DNA of 64,000 nt from Nitrincola alkalilacustris. GTDB lineage: Bacteria; Pseudomonadota; Gammaproteobacteria; Pseudomonadales; Balneatricaceae. This document shows positions 1-8,445 of the stretch, in pieces. The translations under genes and the position numbers were made by a program. Under the pieces are notes generated by a model that did no database searches, was not told where the DNA came from, and saw only the letters and a program-made list of their open reading frames with translations. Positions within the stretch are counted from its first letter, which is position 1, and every line of letters starts with the position of its first letter. The stretch covers positions 124,001 through 188,000 of the forward strand of contig NZ_WBOM01000005.1 of the NCBI RefSeq assembly GCF_008973755.1, written 5' to 3'.

Positions 1-1
1 G

Positions 2-271
2 GGGCCGGATGGTGCCGATCATGTTGAGGGTTTCTGTCTGTTTGCCCAACAGGAACTCGCTTCCTTTGAATCCGGCTTGATCAACTGGCGCTGTGTGCCA
101 CGTTCAGATAAAAGCCTGGATGAGATGCAATACTCCGTGCAGAACAAGATTTTGACCCATGAGCAAGCTGCGCGCTATCTCGCTGTATTTGAGCGTGAAA
201 TCGATGATGTGGAAGATTTTTTTCATACTATACTGGTACGGCTGATCAACCAGTATCTGGGGCGCCACTGA
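2..271 (+). CDS. C-terminal end of an unrecognised protein (5' truncated)
   Basis: An open frame runs from the window edge to a TGA at 269-271, giving about 89 residues of the C-terminus; the true start lies outside the window. The visible part is soluble and mixed acidic/basic, with an Asp/Glu-rich stretch (EREIDDVEDFF) followed by an amphipathic end (LVRLINQYLGRH). I do not recognise the family. A TTG codon at 77 could start an internal ORF, but the frame is open upstream of it and reads as ordinary protein, so truncation by the window edge is the simpler reading. The next gene follows 107 bases later on the same strand. Confidence 0.6.
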   Translation, partial: GPDGADHVEGFCLFAQQELASFESGLINWRCVPRSDKSLDEMQYSVQNKILTHEQAARYLAVFEREIDDVEDFFHTILVRLINQYLGRH

Positions 272-378
272 TTGCAAGCCGTTGCATCGCGAAGGCTGTC
301 ATGGCCCACACAGTGTAACGGCTATCCAGAGCATGGCATGGGTCAGGCAAACTCGAAACAGTCATCAAGGAGGGTTTC

Positions 379-1686
379 ATGGCCTGCTGTCATCATTATG
401 CTCATACCGAAGGCGGCGATGCTGTCTTCTCGGTTGATATCTCTGCAATAACCTTTGGTCCTGGAGCGCTTGCTGAAGCCGGAGACCATGCGCGTCAGCT
501 TGGGCTGAAGCGTATCGCTTTGTTCACAGATCAGCGTCTGGCACAGCTTGAACATGTCGGGATAGTGCATCGTTCGCTGCTGGCTGCAGGGCTGGATGTG
601 GTGATCTATGATGAAGTGGCGGTGGAGCCTTCTGATGCCTCCTTCCTGAAGGCTGCACAGTTTGCCCGTGAAGGGCAGTTTGATGGTTATCTCTCGATTG
701 GTGGTGGTTCTGTCATCGATACGGCCAAGGCAGCCAACCTCTATGCGACCTATCCGGCTGAACTGGCTGCTTATGTTAATGCCCCGCTAGGCGAAGGGAG
801 GCCTGTGCCAGGTCCGCTCAAACCGCATATCGCTTGTCCGACCACCAGTGGAACCGGGGCTGAGTGTACCGGCATCTCGGTTTTTGACTGGGTGGAGAAG
901 GGCGTTAAAACCGGTATTGCATCACGCTATCTACGCCCAACTCTTGCGCTGATCGATCCCACGACCACCTATACACTTCCTCGTGCAGTTGTCGCGGCAT
1001 CAGGTTTTGATGTGCTGTCGCATGCGTTGGAAAGCTACACAGCACTGCCGCACACAAAGCGTGCCAGAGCTGATCGCCCGACTTTGCGGCCGATGAGTCA
1101 GGGCGCTAACCCCTGGAGCGATTTCGGTTGTGAAAAGGCGCTGCAATTGACGGGGCAGTATCTGAAGCGTGCAGTCATGGATGCCAGTGATCATGAAGCG
1201 CGTGATGGCATGATGTGGGCTGCGACGCTGGCTGGAATTGCCTTCGGTAATGCTGGTGTGCATCTTCCACATGGCATGTCTTACGCAGTAGCGGGTGGTG
1301 TGCGTGATTTTCGAGCGCCAGGTTATCCCCAGGATGAACCGATGGTACCGCATGGGATGTCGGTGATCGTCAATGCGCCGGCCGTGTTTCGTTTTACTGC
1401 TGATGCCTGTCCTGAACGACATCTGCATGCAGCCGGGTGGCTGGGGGCTGATATTCAGGGTGCAGCGTTGGACGATGCCGGTGAGCGTGTTGCGAGCCGG
1501 CTGATTGAACTGATGCAGTTCTGTGAGATTCCCAATGGAGTGGGTGGTGTCGGTTATCACGAAGGTGATATCGACACCCTCGCTGCCGGTGCCTGGGCAC
1601 AGCAGCGCTTGATCAAGAATGCACCCAAGGCAGTGGAAGAGCAGCACCTGGCACAGCTGTTTGCAGGCGCGATGCGTTACTGGTAA
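379..1686 (+). CDS. Iron-containing alcohol dehydrogenase, hydroxyacid-oxoacid transhydrogenase (ADHFE1)-like
   Basis: This 435-residue protein belongs to the group III iron-dependent alcohol dehydrogenases and most resembles the ADHFE1/HOT branch, which oxidises 4-hydroxybutyrate while reducing 2-oxoglutarate. An N-terminal Rossmann-like half carries the nucleotide loop [10 protein letters not shown] (about residues 112-121) and the family stretch [10 protein letters not shown]. Metal-ligand segments follow: [12 protein letters not shown], then HLPHGMSY and VPHGMSV. The N-terminal Cys-Cys-His-His run and the long insert with [15 protein letters not shown] are typical of the HOT branch rather than short fermentative alcohol dehydrogenases. 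An AGGAGG ribosome site sits 7 bases before the ATG. The exact substrate is inferred. It stands alone, with the next gene on the opposite strand. Confidence 0.88.
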   Translation: MACCHHYAHTEGGDAVFSVDISAITFGPGALAEAGDHARQLGLKRIALFTDQRLAQLEHVGIVHRSLLAAGLDVVIYDEVAVEPSDASFLKAAQFAREGQFDGYLSIGGGSVIDTAKAANLYATYPAELAAYVNAPLGEGRPVPGPLKPHIACPTTSGTGAECTGISVFDWVEKGVKTGIASRYLRPTLALIDPTTTYTLPRAVVAASGFDVLSHALESYTALPHTKRARADRPTLRPMSQGANPWSDFGCEKALQLTGQYLKRAVMDASDHEARDGMMWAATLAGIAFGNAGVHLPHGMSYAVAGGVRDFRAPGYPQDEPMVPHGMSVIVNAPAVFRFTADACPERHLHAAGWLGADIQGAALDDAGERVASRLIELMQFCEIPNGVGGVGYHEGDIDTLAAGAWAQQRLIKNAPKAVEEQHLAQLFAGAMRYW

Positions 1687-1739
1687 GAACGTCGCGCATG
1701 TGAATTGATCTGTGCCGAGTGGCTACTCTGCTGTTTGCC

Positions 1740-2378
1740 TCAGTAAGCTACAGCGAAGCGGCTGTTGGCGTGCTGAGGATTTTCCAGCTCATTCAGCATG
1801 GCGACGGCATAATCCTGCACGGAGATGCGGCTGTTGCCTTCGGCATCGATCAACAGTGTGTCGGTGCTGAGGCGGAACTGTGCGGTGCGCTCGCCCGGAA
1901 AAATCTCGGCAGCGGGTGACAGCATGGTCCAGGTCTGAGCTGTCTGAGCACGAAGCTGTTCCAGTGCAGTCCTGGCACCCTCGGCCGTTGGCTTATACAT
2001 GGCCGGAAACTCTTCGGTATCGAGCAGTTGCTTACCAGGTGCGATCTCCAGTGAACCAGCACCACCGACAATCAGCAGACGCGGTACGCCAGCGGATTGC
2101 GTTGCAGACAAGATAGATTCAAAACCTTTCAGGTAGTAGTCGTAAACGTCTTCCTGGGCATGGCCACTGAAGGCGCTCAGCACGACATCGGCTCCTTTCA
2201 GTTGCTCGGTCAGTGCGGCTGTATTCATCACGTCACTTTTTTCAACGCTCAGGCTATCGCGTGAGGCTACCCGTTCAGGGCGCGTGACCAGAGCTTTCAC
2301 CTGATGACCACGTGTCAGTGCTTCTTCCAGCAGGGATGATCCGATAAAACCACTTGCGCCGATCAATGCAATATTCAT
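1740..2378 (-). CDS. NAD(P)-binding NmrA/SDR-like oxidoreductase
   Basis: About 212 residues with a Rossmann fold opening MNIALIGASGFIGSSLL; the GxxGxxG motif is the dinucleotide site. Later stretches (GADVVLSAFSGH, VPRLLIVGGAGSL, TMLSPAAEIFPGERT) match the YwnB/SDR_a5 type of NAD(P)H-binding proteins related to NmrA. I placed the start at 2378 because GAGGAAAG lies just upstream of that ATG; a longer frame to 2423 has no ribosome site and adds non-family sequence. It is divergent from the LysR gene at 2493, the common arrangement for a LysR regulator and its target. Substrate unknown; members are often redox or electrophile-stress responsive. Confidence 0.85.
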   Translation of the reverse strand: MNIALIGASGFIGSSLLEEALTRGHQVKALVTRPERVASRDSLSVEKSDVMNTAALTEQLKGADVVLSAFSGHAQEDVYDYYLKGFESILSATQSAGVPRLLIVGGAGSLEIAPGKQLLDTEEFPAMYKPTAEGARTALEQLRAQTAQTWTMLSPAAEIFPGERTAQFRLSTDTLLIDAEGNSRISVQDYAVAMLNELENPQHANSRFAVAY

Positions 2379-2445
2379 ATTTCTTTCCTCATGTATGTTT
2401 GCGATGGCGCTATTGTCATCCACTCTATTGATTTTAAAAATACAC

Positions 2446-2483
2446 CTATTGATAATTTACTGTTATTGAAATAATAACAATAG
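2446..2483. promoter_or_regulatory. Inverted repeats between the NmrA-like and LysR genes
   Basis: The AT-rich divergent promoter holds CTATTG (2446-2451) mirrored by CAATAG (2478-2483), enclosing a perfect inner palindrome TGTTATT-GAAAT-AATAACA (2461-2479). It ends ten bases before the LysR start and 68 bases before the NmrA-like start. This suits a LysR autoregulatory/activation site, whose cores often have an ATT/AAT dyad. No binding has been shown. Confidence 0.45.
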
Positions 2484-2492
2484 GGGAGTGCC

Positions 2493-3389
2493 ATGGCCGT
2501 TAAGGAAGGGCTTGATCTCAACACACTGCCGGTCTTTCTGGCGCTGGTCGAGACCGGTGGTTTCACGGCGGCTGCGGATCGTCTCGGCTGCACCAAAACC
2601 CGGGTCAGCCTGCAGATTCGTAAGCTCGAAACTCATCTGGGTGTCGCGCTGTTTCATCGCACAACGCGCAAGGTGCATCTGACAGAGGCGGGTGAGCTGT
2701 TCTATCGAGAGTGTCAGCCATTACTGGATGGCTTGCGGGGCGCCATAGCCGCCGTGGAGGCTGATGATCTTCAGCTACAGGGTGAGTTACGCCTCACGGC
2801 ACCGGAGGACTATGCCACTCGGGTGTTGGGCCCGGCGTTGGTCGAGTTCGGCAAGCGCCATCCTGATCTGCGCATAGAGCTGCGCAGTGGTGATCGTGTC
2901 AGCGATATGGTGCAGGAGGGGATAGATCTCGCGTTCAGGCTGGGTTGGTTGAAAGACTCCACACTGCGCTCATCACAGCTGGGGAGTTTTGAGCAGTTCC
3001 TGATGACATCGCCCGAGTACCTCAGAACTCACGGAACACCGGAGCATCCCGCAGCACTTGCCGATCACGCCTGGATCACCTTTTCACCACTGCCATCGCC
3101 GCTGACCTGGGTGTTCACGAAAGGTGATGAGCAGTGCAGGGTACAGATGCAGTCACGCTTCAAGGCTAACTCGACTGCCAGTCTGCGTGCACTGATGGGC
3201 GCTGGGGCCGGGATCTCGGTGATGGCCGATATCACCGCCGAAGAGGATATCCGCGCCGGGCGACTGGTGCGCGTACTTAAAGACTGGTCGTTACCAGAGG
3301 GTGGCGTGCATGCGGTCTACCCACCGGGGCGCCATGTGCCGAGCAAGGTCAGGGTTTTCATGGCTTTTTTCCGTGATTATTTGCGGTAG
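2493..3389 (+). CDS. LysR-family transcriptional regulator
   Basis: A 298-residue regulator of usual LysR length. The N-terminal winged helix-turn-helix spans about residues 8-66 (LPVFLALVETGGFTAAADRL then LETHLGVALFHRTTRKVHLT). The rest is a periplasmic-binding-like effector domain of the CrgA/AaeR type, with recognisable strands around LRLTAPEDYATRVLGP, IDLAFRLGWL and GAGISVMADI. GGGGAG precedes the ATG. It is transcribed away from the NmrA-like gene with 114 bases between the starts, so regulation of that neighbour is the simplest hypothesis. The inducer cannot be read from sequence. Confidence 0.93.
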   Translation: MAVKEGLDLNTLPVFLALVETGGFTAAADRLGCTKTRVSLQIRKLETHLGVALFHRTTRKVHLTEAGELFYRECQPLLDGLRGAIAAVEADDLQLQGELRLTAPEDYATRVLGPALVEFGKRHPDLRIELRSGDRVSDMVQEGIDLAFRLGWLKDSTLRSSQLGSFEQFLMTSPEYLRTHGTPEHPAALADHAWITFSPLPSPLTWVFTKGDEQCRVQMQSRFKANSTASLRALMGAGAGISVMADITAEEDIRAGRLVRVLKDWSLPEGGVHAVYPPGRHVPSKVRVFMAFFRDYLR

Positions 3390-3392
3390 AGA

Positions 3393-4232
3393 TCAATCCC
3401 ACCAATAGCAACTACCCTCTCTACCCAGTGTGGTAAATCGCCACTGCTGGCTTGCCTTGCTGCCAGAGGCGCCAGCACAGACATGGATCGGCAGCAGATG
3501 CTCCTCGCGTGGATGGCAGTAGCGGGCACCGGGTGCAGTCTCCCAGTTGAGAAGTCGTTGCTCGCGCTCGGCATCATTGCAGTCCAACAATGTTTCAGAC
3601 AGCCAGTTTTCAAACGAGAGATTCAGATCTGCCTCGGCCTGGGTGCCGGGATGAAAAAATGCACGCATGTTATGAAATGAGAATCCGGACCCGATGATCA
3701 TCACATTTTCCTGACGAAGCGCCTGCAGAAGTTGTCCCAGTTTCAGGTGAGCGGCGGGGTCCAGTGTTTTCAACAAGGATAACTGGAGGCACGGAATCTC
3801 CGCTTCAGGAAAGAGCATGATGCCAGGTACAAATACGCCATGATCCAGACCGCGTGTTTCATCAAGATGAGCTGACATGTCCTGGTCGTTCAGCTTGTCT
3901 CTGATCCTGTTGGCAAGTGCAACAGCGCCAGGAACAGGGTAGGCCACCTGATAGGCTGCATCAGGAAAACCATAGTAGTCATAGTAAAGAGATGGCTGTG
4001 GCGCTGCAGTAATCGTGAATTCATCGGCCTCCCAGTGAGCACTGATAAACAGCAGTGCGGATGGCTTTACTTCAAGTGCCTTGAGCTTGTTTCTGATCTG
4101 CGCATATGCATCAATCAGGCCCGCATGGCCGGGATCGTTGAGCAGTGGCAGAGGCCCGCCGCCATGAGAGAGGAAAAGGACCGGTTGTCTGGCATTGTTT
4201 AACATGCTGCTGTCCATCTGTGTGCTATTCAT
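3393..4232 (-). CDS. DODA-type extradiol ring-cleavage dioxygenase (YgiD-like)
   Basis: A 279-residue member of the LigB/DODA class III extradiol dioxygenases, non-haem metal enzymes that open catechol rings; the E. coli relative YgiD acts on L-DOPA. Conserved histidine segments are visible: LFLSHGGGPLPLL near the N-terminus, FISAHWEADEF about residue 70, GLDHGVFVPG about residue 138 and the closing GSGFSFHNMR. These fit the usual His/His/Glu metal site. It converges on the LysR gene with only three bases between the stops. Likely substrate is a small catechol, but this is family inference. It sits 29 bases downstream of the TfoX-like gene and may share its transcript. Confidence 0.88.
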   Translation of the reverse strand: MNSTQMDSSMLNNARQPVLFLSHGGGPLPLLNDPGHAGLIDAYAQIRNKLKALEVKPSALLFISAHWEADEFTITAAPQPSLYYDYYGFPDAAYQVAYPVPGAVALANRIRDKLNDQDMSAHLDETRGLDHGVFVPGIMLFPEAEIPCLQLSLLKTLDPAAHLKLGQLLQALRQENVMIIGSGFSFHNMRAFFHPGTQAEADLNLSFENWLSETLLDCNDAEREQRLLNWETAPGARYCHPREEHLLPIHVCAGASGSKASQQWRFTTLGREGSCYWWD

Positions 4233-4261
4233 TGTGTACTCTCACCATCATGCTCTCATCA

Positions 4262-4621
4262 TCAGAGCTGCTTTTTCCGCCGAGCTGGCTTGCTGACTGC
4301 TTTTGCTCGCAACGCCGCCTGGAACGCGCGCTGCCCCCAGATCGCCGCGAGTTCACGATCATCCATTATCTCTTCGGGCGCCAGATAGTAGGACATCTTC
4401 GTGACCTTTCCGTTCTTTTCATACTCGAAGGGCTCTGAACCCTCCTGCTCAAACAGGGGAATGGTTTCGGCATCCGCCTTCAGAAACAGGGTGTCATCCG
4501 CCACCAGCGCAAACATCAACCCCTGATGATAGATACCATAGCCGCCAAACATCTTGCGTGCCGTGATCGGCCCGAACTGGTCAAACACCTCTTGTAGAAA
4601 CTCAATGTAGTCGCTCATCAA
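4262..4621 (-). CDS. TfoX N-terminal domain protein
   Basis: This 119-residue protein consists only of the TfoX/Sxy N-terminal domain: the signature ITARKMFGGYGIYHQGLMFALV and the later FEYEKNGKVTKMSYYLAPEEI are clear. Full-length Sxy/TfoX regulates competence, but stand-alone N-domain proteins like this one are widespread and mostly uncharacterised, so a competence role should not be assumed. The C-terminus is a short basic tail ending PARRKKQL. It is followed on the same strand by the DODA-type dioxygenase. Confidence 0.85.
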   Translation of the reverse strand: MMSDYIEFLQEVFDQFGPITARKMFGGYGIYHQGLMFALVADDTLFLKADAETIPLFEQEGSEPFEYEKNGKVTKMSYYLAPEEIMDDRELAAIWGQRAFQAALRAKAVSKPARRKKQL

Positions 4622-4650
4622 TCTTTACCGTTACTGGCTCTAAAAATGAA

Positions 4651-4710
4651 AAATGTATCAGGCCCCTTTTCTCCTGAAATGTACCAGGCCCCTTTTCCGG
4701 CCCCTTTTCC
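4651..4710. repeat. Short tandem repeat with GGCCCCTTTT cores
   Basis: Two 21-base copies of AAATGTAYCAGGCCCCTTTTC (4651-4671 and 4677-4697) recur at a 26-base step, followed by a partial third copy GGCCCCTTTTCC (4699-4710). It lies between two minus-strand genes and codes for nothing evident. The composition recalls REP-like intergenic elements, but no strong hairpin is seen. Confidence 0.7.
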
Positions 4711-4712
4711 AA

Positions 4713-5303
4713 CTATCGATACCTGCTTCTTGCTCGGAGGGCCTCCAATGCATCCTTGGTCTTTTTGGGATTGATGCCCTGATTGCCCAGAGGCAGGCGC
4801 CTGAAACCACTGGGGAGCTCCGGTTGCAGCAGATGTTTTATAACGGTGGATGCTTTGGCATCATCCCAGTAGGGTGAGTTAGCGGCAATCTCCAGGACGA
4901 CAGTCTTAATCATCCCACTGCCCGCTGAATGGCGTTCTATGGTGATCTGACCTATCTCATTCCAGGGAACGAAAAGGCTCTCCTGATAATCATCTCCACC
5001 AACGAAAAACAAGCCGCTCGGATCAGCTGCCATCGCGATTGGCGTGCGCCAGGTTTTTGGTCGCAGCAGAATGATCAGAAAGGGCATGATAAATGCCATC
5101 AATATCCACTCGGCTGTATCGGCCAGGCCGCTGAAAATCCGCCATATGGAAAAACTCAAACCCGCCAGCATCACTGCCAGCCCAGAGCATAACATCAACC
5201 GCCAGACCAGCCAGTGGGTCTGGTGCAGATAGCAGGGTGCGCCAAGGTTCCTGAGCGAGGAGGGCAGGCCCGTTGGCTTATGGGGGTGAAGTAACATACT
5301 CAT
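4713..5303 (-). CDS. Unrecognised two-TM membrane protein
   Basis: A 196-residue protein I cannot assign to a named family with confidence. Two hydrophobic helices lie at about residues 31-55 (WRLMLCSGLAVMLAGLSFSIW) and 64-81 (AEWILMAFIMPFLIILL). The cytosolic C-terminal half has a beta-rich pattern (GLFFVGGDDYQESLFVPWNEIGQITIER) like the PH-type domains of small bacterial membrane proteins with this topology. The tail is basic (ALEALRARSRYR). The long reading frame, membrane topology and absence of a competing frame support a real gene. No function is proposed. Confidence 0.7.
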   Translation of the reverse strand: MSMLLHPHKPTGLPSSLRNLGAPCYLHQTHWLVWRLMLCSGLAVMLAGLSFSIWRIFSGLADTAEWILMAFIMPFLIILLRPKTWRTPIAMAADPSGLFFVGGDDYQESLFVPWNEIGQITIERHSAGSGMIKTVVLEIAANSPYWDDAKASTVIKHLLQPELPSGFRRLPLGNQGINPKKTKDALEALRARSRYR

Positions 5304-5371
5304 CTTGCGTACTCAGTCAGACAATACAGTACCTTCATACACCATTTTCTGCGATCAGAATATGCAACACC

Positions 5372-6442
5372 TTACGACTTAGAAGTATCCTTCTCCCGCT
5401 TCAGCAACTCTCGCTTACGCTCAACGCCCCAACGATACCCACTCAAGGCGCCATCGCTGCGCACCACGCGATGACAGGGCACTATGACGGCCAGCTTGTT
5501 GGATGCGCAGGCCTGTGCAACCGCACGGACGGCCTTGGGTGAGCCGATGCGCTGTGCGATATCTGTATAGCTGACGGTGCTGCCGGGTGGCACTTCACGC
5601 AGTGCCTGCCAGACTTTCTCCTGAAAAGCGGTGCCCTGGATATCAAGAGGCAACTCGATCCCTTTTGATGGGGCTTTGATAAAGGCGATCACCTGCTGCA
5701 CAAGTTCAGAAAACGTTTTGTCTGCCTCACTCAACAGTGCTTTTGGAAAGCGATCCTGCAATTGAGTGAGCAAGGTGGCCGGATCATCACCAAACTCAAT
5801 GGCGCAGATCCCCTTGTCGGTAGCCGCAACCGTTATCCAGCCCAGAAAACAGGAGGTAATCGCATAGCGAATGGTCAGCCCGGCTCCGCCTTTTCGGTAT
5901 AAAGACGGGGACATGGCCAGACGCTCGCGGGTGTTCTCATAAGCACGGCTGCTGGAGCCGAAGCCCGCGTCATAGATGGCGCTGGTCACAGATTCACTCT
6001 CCTTGAGGCTATCGCGAAAGCGCTCGACCTGCCGGGCTTTTGCGTATTGCTTGGGTGTCATACCGACTGCTGTCTTGAATACCCGCTGGAAGTGCCACTG
6101 GCTTAAGCCTGCCTGTGCTGCCAGGCTGGCAAGAGTTGGGGGTGCTTCAGACTCATCGATCTGGCGACAGGCCTGAGTGATCAGTTCCTGCACGCGAGTC
6201 TGTGCTGAGATGGCATCAGGTTTGCAACGTTTACAGGGGCGATAGCCTGCCTGCACAGCCTCTTCGACCGTATCAAAGAACAGAGTGTTCTCACGTTTTG
6301 GCAGGCGTGAGGCACAGCCGGGGTGACAATAGATACCGGTTGTTTTGACCGCATAGACAAACACTCCCTTTGCATGTTGATCACGTGCCAAGAGTGCCTG
6401 CCATCGACTCTCTTCGGTAGCGAATCTGGATACGGTTACCAT
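5372..6442 (-). CDS. ada: Ada: methylphosphotriester/O6-methylguanine-DNA methyltransferase and regulator
   Basis: A full-length 356-residue Ada. The N-terminal zinc domain has its four cysteines (C39, C43, C70, C73; motifs YCHPGC and PCKRCKP), one of which accepts a methyl group from DNA phosphotriesters. An AraC-type helix-turn-helix region follows (about residues 85-185, SLAAQAGLSQWHFQRVFK). The C-terminal methyltransferase carries the active-site Cys at about 323 in VPCHRVV. Family members directly repair alkylated DNA and, once methylated, activate the adaptive response. No alkB lies beside it; the next gene upstream on the strand is an EamA transporter 16 bases away. Confidence 0.96.
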   Translation of the reverse strand: MVTVSRFATEESRWQALLARDQHAKGVFVYAVKTTGIYCHPGCASRLPKRENTLFFDTVEEAVQAGYRPCKRCKPDAISAQTRVQELITQACRQIDESEAPPTLASLAAQAGLSQWHFQRVFKTAVGMTPKQYAKARQVERFRDSLKESESVTSAIYDAGFGSSSRAYENTRERLAMSPSLYRKGGAGLTIRYAITSCFLGWITVAATDKGICAIEFGDDPATLLTQLQDRFPKALLSEADKTFSELVQQVIAFIKAPSKGIELPLDIQGTAFQEKVWQALREVPPGSTVSYTDIAQRIGSPKAVRAVAQACASNKLAVIVPCHRVVRSDGALSGYRWGVERKRELLKREKDTSKS

Positions 6443-6458
6443 TGGTCAGCCTCCTGTT

Positions 6459-7436
6459 TCAGATGTCACGATCAGTCACCTGCTCCGGCATGGCCGGGGC
6501 GCAGGGTGGGCTGCCAGACAGCCAGAGGCGGACAGCCTTGAGCGGCCTGCCATCTATTGCTGCCAGGCCAATAGCGATGAACGCCATGCCGGTGAAGTGC
6601 TTCAGTTCAAGTTTTTCACCAAGAAAAACCGTGCCGAGCAGTATCGCACTGACCGGGATAAGAAAGGTCACCAACAGTATATTGGTCGCACCAGCAGTCG
6701 ACAGCACGCGGAAGTAGAGAATGTAGGCAAGGGCTGTAGAAAGCAAGGCCAGCCCCAGAATTGCAGCCCACACCGTGGCGCTCGGCATGGGCAACAGCCA
6801 TGGGCGCTCCAGCAGGAGTGCCAGGGGTATCAGCACCAGTGCCGATGCAGTGACCTGACCGGTAGCCGTAACCAGGGGTGGGCTGTTCAGTATGCGAAAA
6901 CGCCGACCATAAATGCCGGCAAAGGCATAGGATAGTGCTCCACCGAGTACAGCAAGCTGCGCCAGCAACTGCGTACTCAGACCCGATAAAGCCTCGGTGC
7001 CGACCATGAAGACAACCCCAGCAATCCCCAGTACTACCCCAGCAAAACGCCCCCCGGTCAGTCGTTCATCCTGGGTCAGGTAGTGCGCTGCGATCACGGT
7101 GAAAAAGATGGTTGAAGCATTGAGGATCGATGCCAGCCCGCTGGCTATATAAGCCTGTCCCCAGACGATCAGCGTGAAAGGGATCATATTATTGAGTAAA
7201 CCCATGCCAAAGAATGCTTTCCACATCGGCTTTTCGGCAGGCATCCTCAACCCCATCAGCACAACCACCAGATTGAGTGCTATCGCTGCCAGCCCGACAC
7301 GAAGCGCCACGATGGTCAGTGGTCCCAGAGCATCAACTGCGACCCCCACAAAGAAGAATGATCCTCCCCAGAGGATCGACAGGGTAATCAGCAGTATCCA
7401 CTCGACAGGGCCCATTGAATGATTGATGGCGTTCAT
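6459..7436 (-). CDS. EamA/DMT-family inner-membrane transporter
   Basis: About 325 residues with ten hydrophobic helices arranged as two EamA repeats (first from WILLITLSILWGGSFFF, second from LAQLAVLGGALSYAFAGIY). These are drug/metabolite transporters that export amino acids, sugars or toxic metabolites. I set the start at 7436 (MNAINHSMG) because GAGAG precedes it; the frame continues to 7496 but without a better ribosome site. Its gene ends 16 bases before ada, so the pair may be cotranscribed. Substrate cannot be read from sequence. Confidence 0.9.
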   Translation of the reverse strand: MNAINHSMGPVEWILLITLSILWGGSFFFVGVAVDALGPLTIVALRVGLAAIALNLVVVLMGLRMPAEKPMWKAFFGMGLLNNMIPFTLIVWGQAYIASGLASILNASTIFFTVIAAHYLTQDERLTGGRFAGVVLGIAGVVFMVGTEALSGLSTQLLAQLAVLGGALSYAFAGIYGRRFRILNSPPLVTATGQVTASALVLIPLALLLERPWLLPMPSATVWAAILGLALLSTALAYILYFRVLSTAGATNILLVTFLIPVSAILLGTVFLGEKLELKHFTGMAFIAIGLAAIDGRPLKAVRLWLSGSPPCAPAMPEQVTDRDI

Positions 7437-7583
7437 GTGTACTCTCGAATTGAGTTGGAATACACCTACTCTAGGCCTTGGTAAGCGGATGAACACTCTG
7501 CTTCTTGCTGTGTAATTCGAAAAGCCGAGATTTTTTCAGGCAGGTGGCTGATTGTTATCAGTCTTTCACTTGCTATCAATCCT

Positions 7584-8240
7584 TCACTTGGGAGGTCTGT
7601 CAAAACTGTCTGCAAAACAGTGATTCACGTCTCGATGCCCGGCCTCATCGTTTCTTACCGCAATGATCACCTCTCGAAGTTTCGCATCGGCTGGAAGCTG
7701 CCAGTATTCGATGGCAATTTGAGGTGCTTCAATGTTGGGAATATTGCCGTTGTCTACCTCGGCCAGATATTCGGTGTAGCTATACACCGCTTCCTCTTCA
7801 AAATAGCCCACTAACCGGTGTGCCGTGCGCCCCGAGATAATATAGAGGATGAAAAAACTGGTGAAAAATATGCCCTGTGCCAGCAGGATAATCATGCGCT
7901 CCATCCAGTTGGGCTGGGCAATCTTAATAAAGACCATCAGATGCATGCGCTCGTTTTCAGCTTCGGATAACAGCGTGTGGATCCACTCGCGGTCATCCTC
8001 CAAGTGGCGTAATGAGCGCATATGGCGCACCATACCGCCTACCATGCCCGGCACCCCAGCCACAGTTTCCAGCACAACCGCTCGATGGCCATAGCGCTTG
8101 GCAAAAAAGCTGTCAGCAAAAAAACGCAGAAATTTGGTCAATCCAAATGCGACGCGATCAGACAGTCCGGTGGGTTGGTGGCGCTTGTGCAGTGGGTCTT
8201 CGCTCAGTGTTTGTGGTAGCTCGCTCTCGGTCCTGTGCAT
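7584..8240 (-). CDS. aox: Alternative oxidase (cyanide-insensitive diiron quinol oxidase)
   Basis: A 218-residue alternative oxidase, complete and of normal bacterial length. The diiron ligands are all present: E58 (in LETVAGVPG), E97 and H100 (in ENERMH), E149 (in FEEEAVYSYTEYL), E199 and H202 (in DEAGHRDVNH). A hydrophobic stretch at about 116-137 provides the membrane-associated face. AOX passes electrons from ubiquinol to oxygen without pumping protons and resists cyanide and nitric oxide. It is divergent from a GlcD-like flavin dehydrogenase whose family donates electrons to the respiratory chain. AOX is patchily distributed in bacteria and known in some marine gammaproteobacteria. Confidence 0.95.
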   Translation of the reverse strand: MHRTESELPQTLSEDPLHKRHQPTGLSDRVAFGLTKFLRFFADSFFAKRYGHRAVVLETVAGVPGMVGGMVRHMRSLRHLEDDREWIHTLLSEAENERMHLMVFIKIAQPNWMERMIILLAQGIFFTSFFILYIISGRTAHRLVGYFEEEAVYSYTEYLAEVDNGNIPNIEAPQIAIEYWQLPADAKLREVIIAVRNDEAGHRDVNHCFADSFDRPPK

Positions 8241-8275
8241 GGTAACAACTTCCTGTTCATGTCCATTATTGATGG

Positions 8276-8295
8276 TGATGCCGGTGTGCGCATCA
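8276..8295. promoter_or_regulatory. Inverted repeat upstream of aox
   Basis: A perfect 6-base inverted repeat TGATGC-N8-GCATCA lies 36-55 bases upstream of the aox start codon in the divergent region shared with the GlcD-like gene. Its spacing suits an operator for a dimeric regulator. No regulator gene is adjacent, and the site does not match the FNR consensus. Confidence 0.35.
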
Positions 8296-8445
8296 TGTAA
8301 GCAAAGGACAATATAGCACGTGTGCTTGGTCTATCTGGTTTCATTACTGTCGGTCTCTGATCCTGCAAAGCAGTCGTACTTCTTGATTGTCTAATGGAAT
8401 CTGGTACATAGTCCCCATTGGCGCAAACAATCAAATGAGGACACG

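Noticed and set aside
8276-8295. FNR site controlling aox
   Set aside because: The inverted repeat arms TGATGC/GCATCA with an eight-base spacer do not fit TTGAT-N4-ATCAA.
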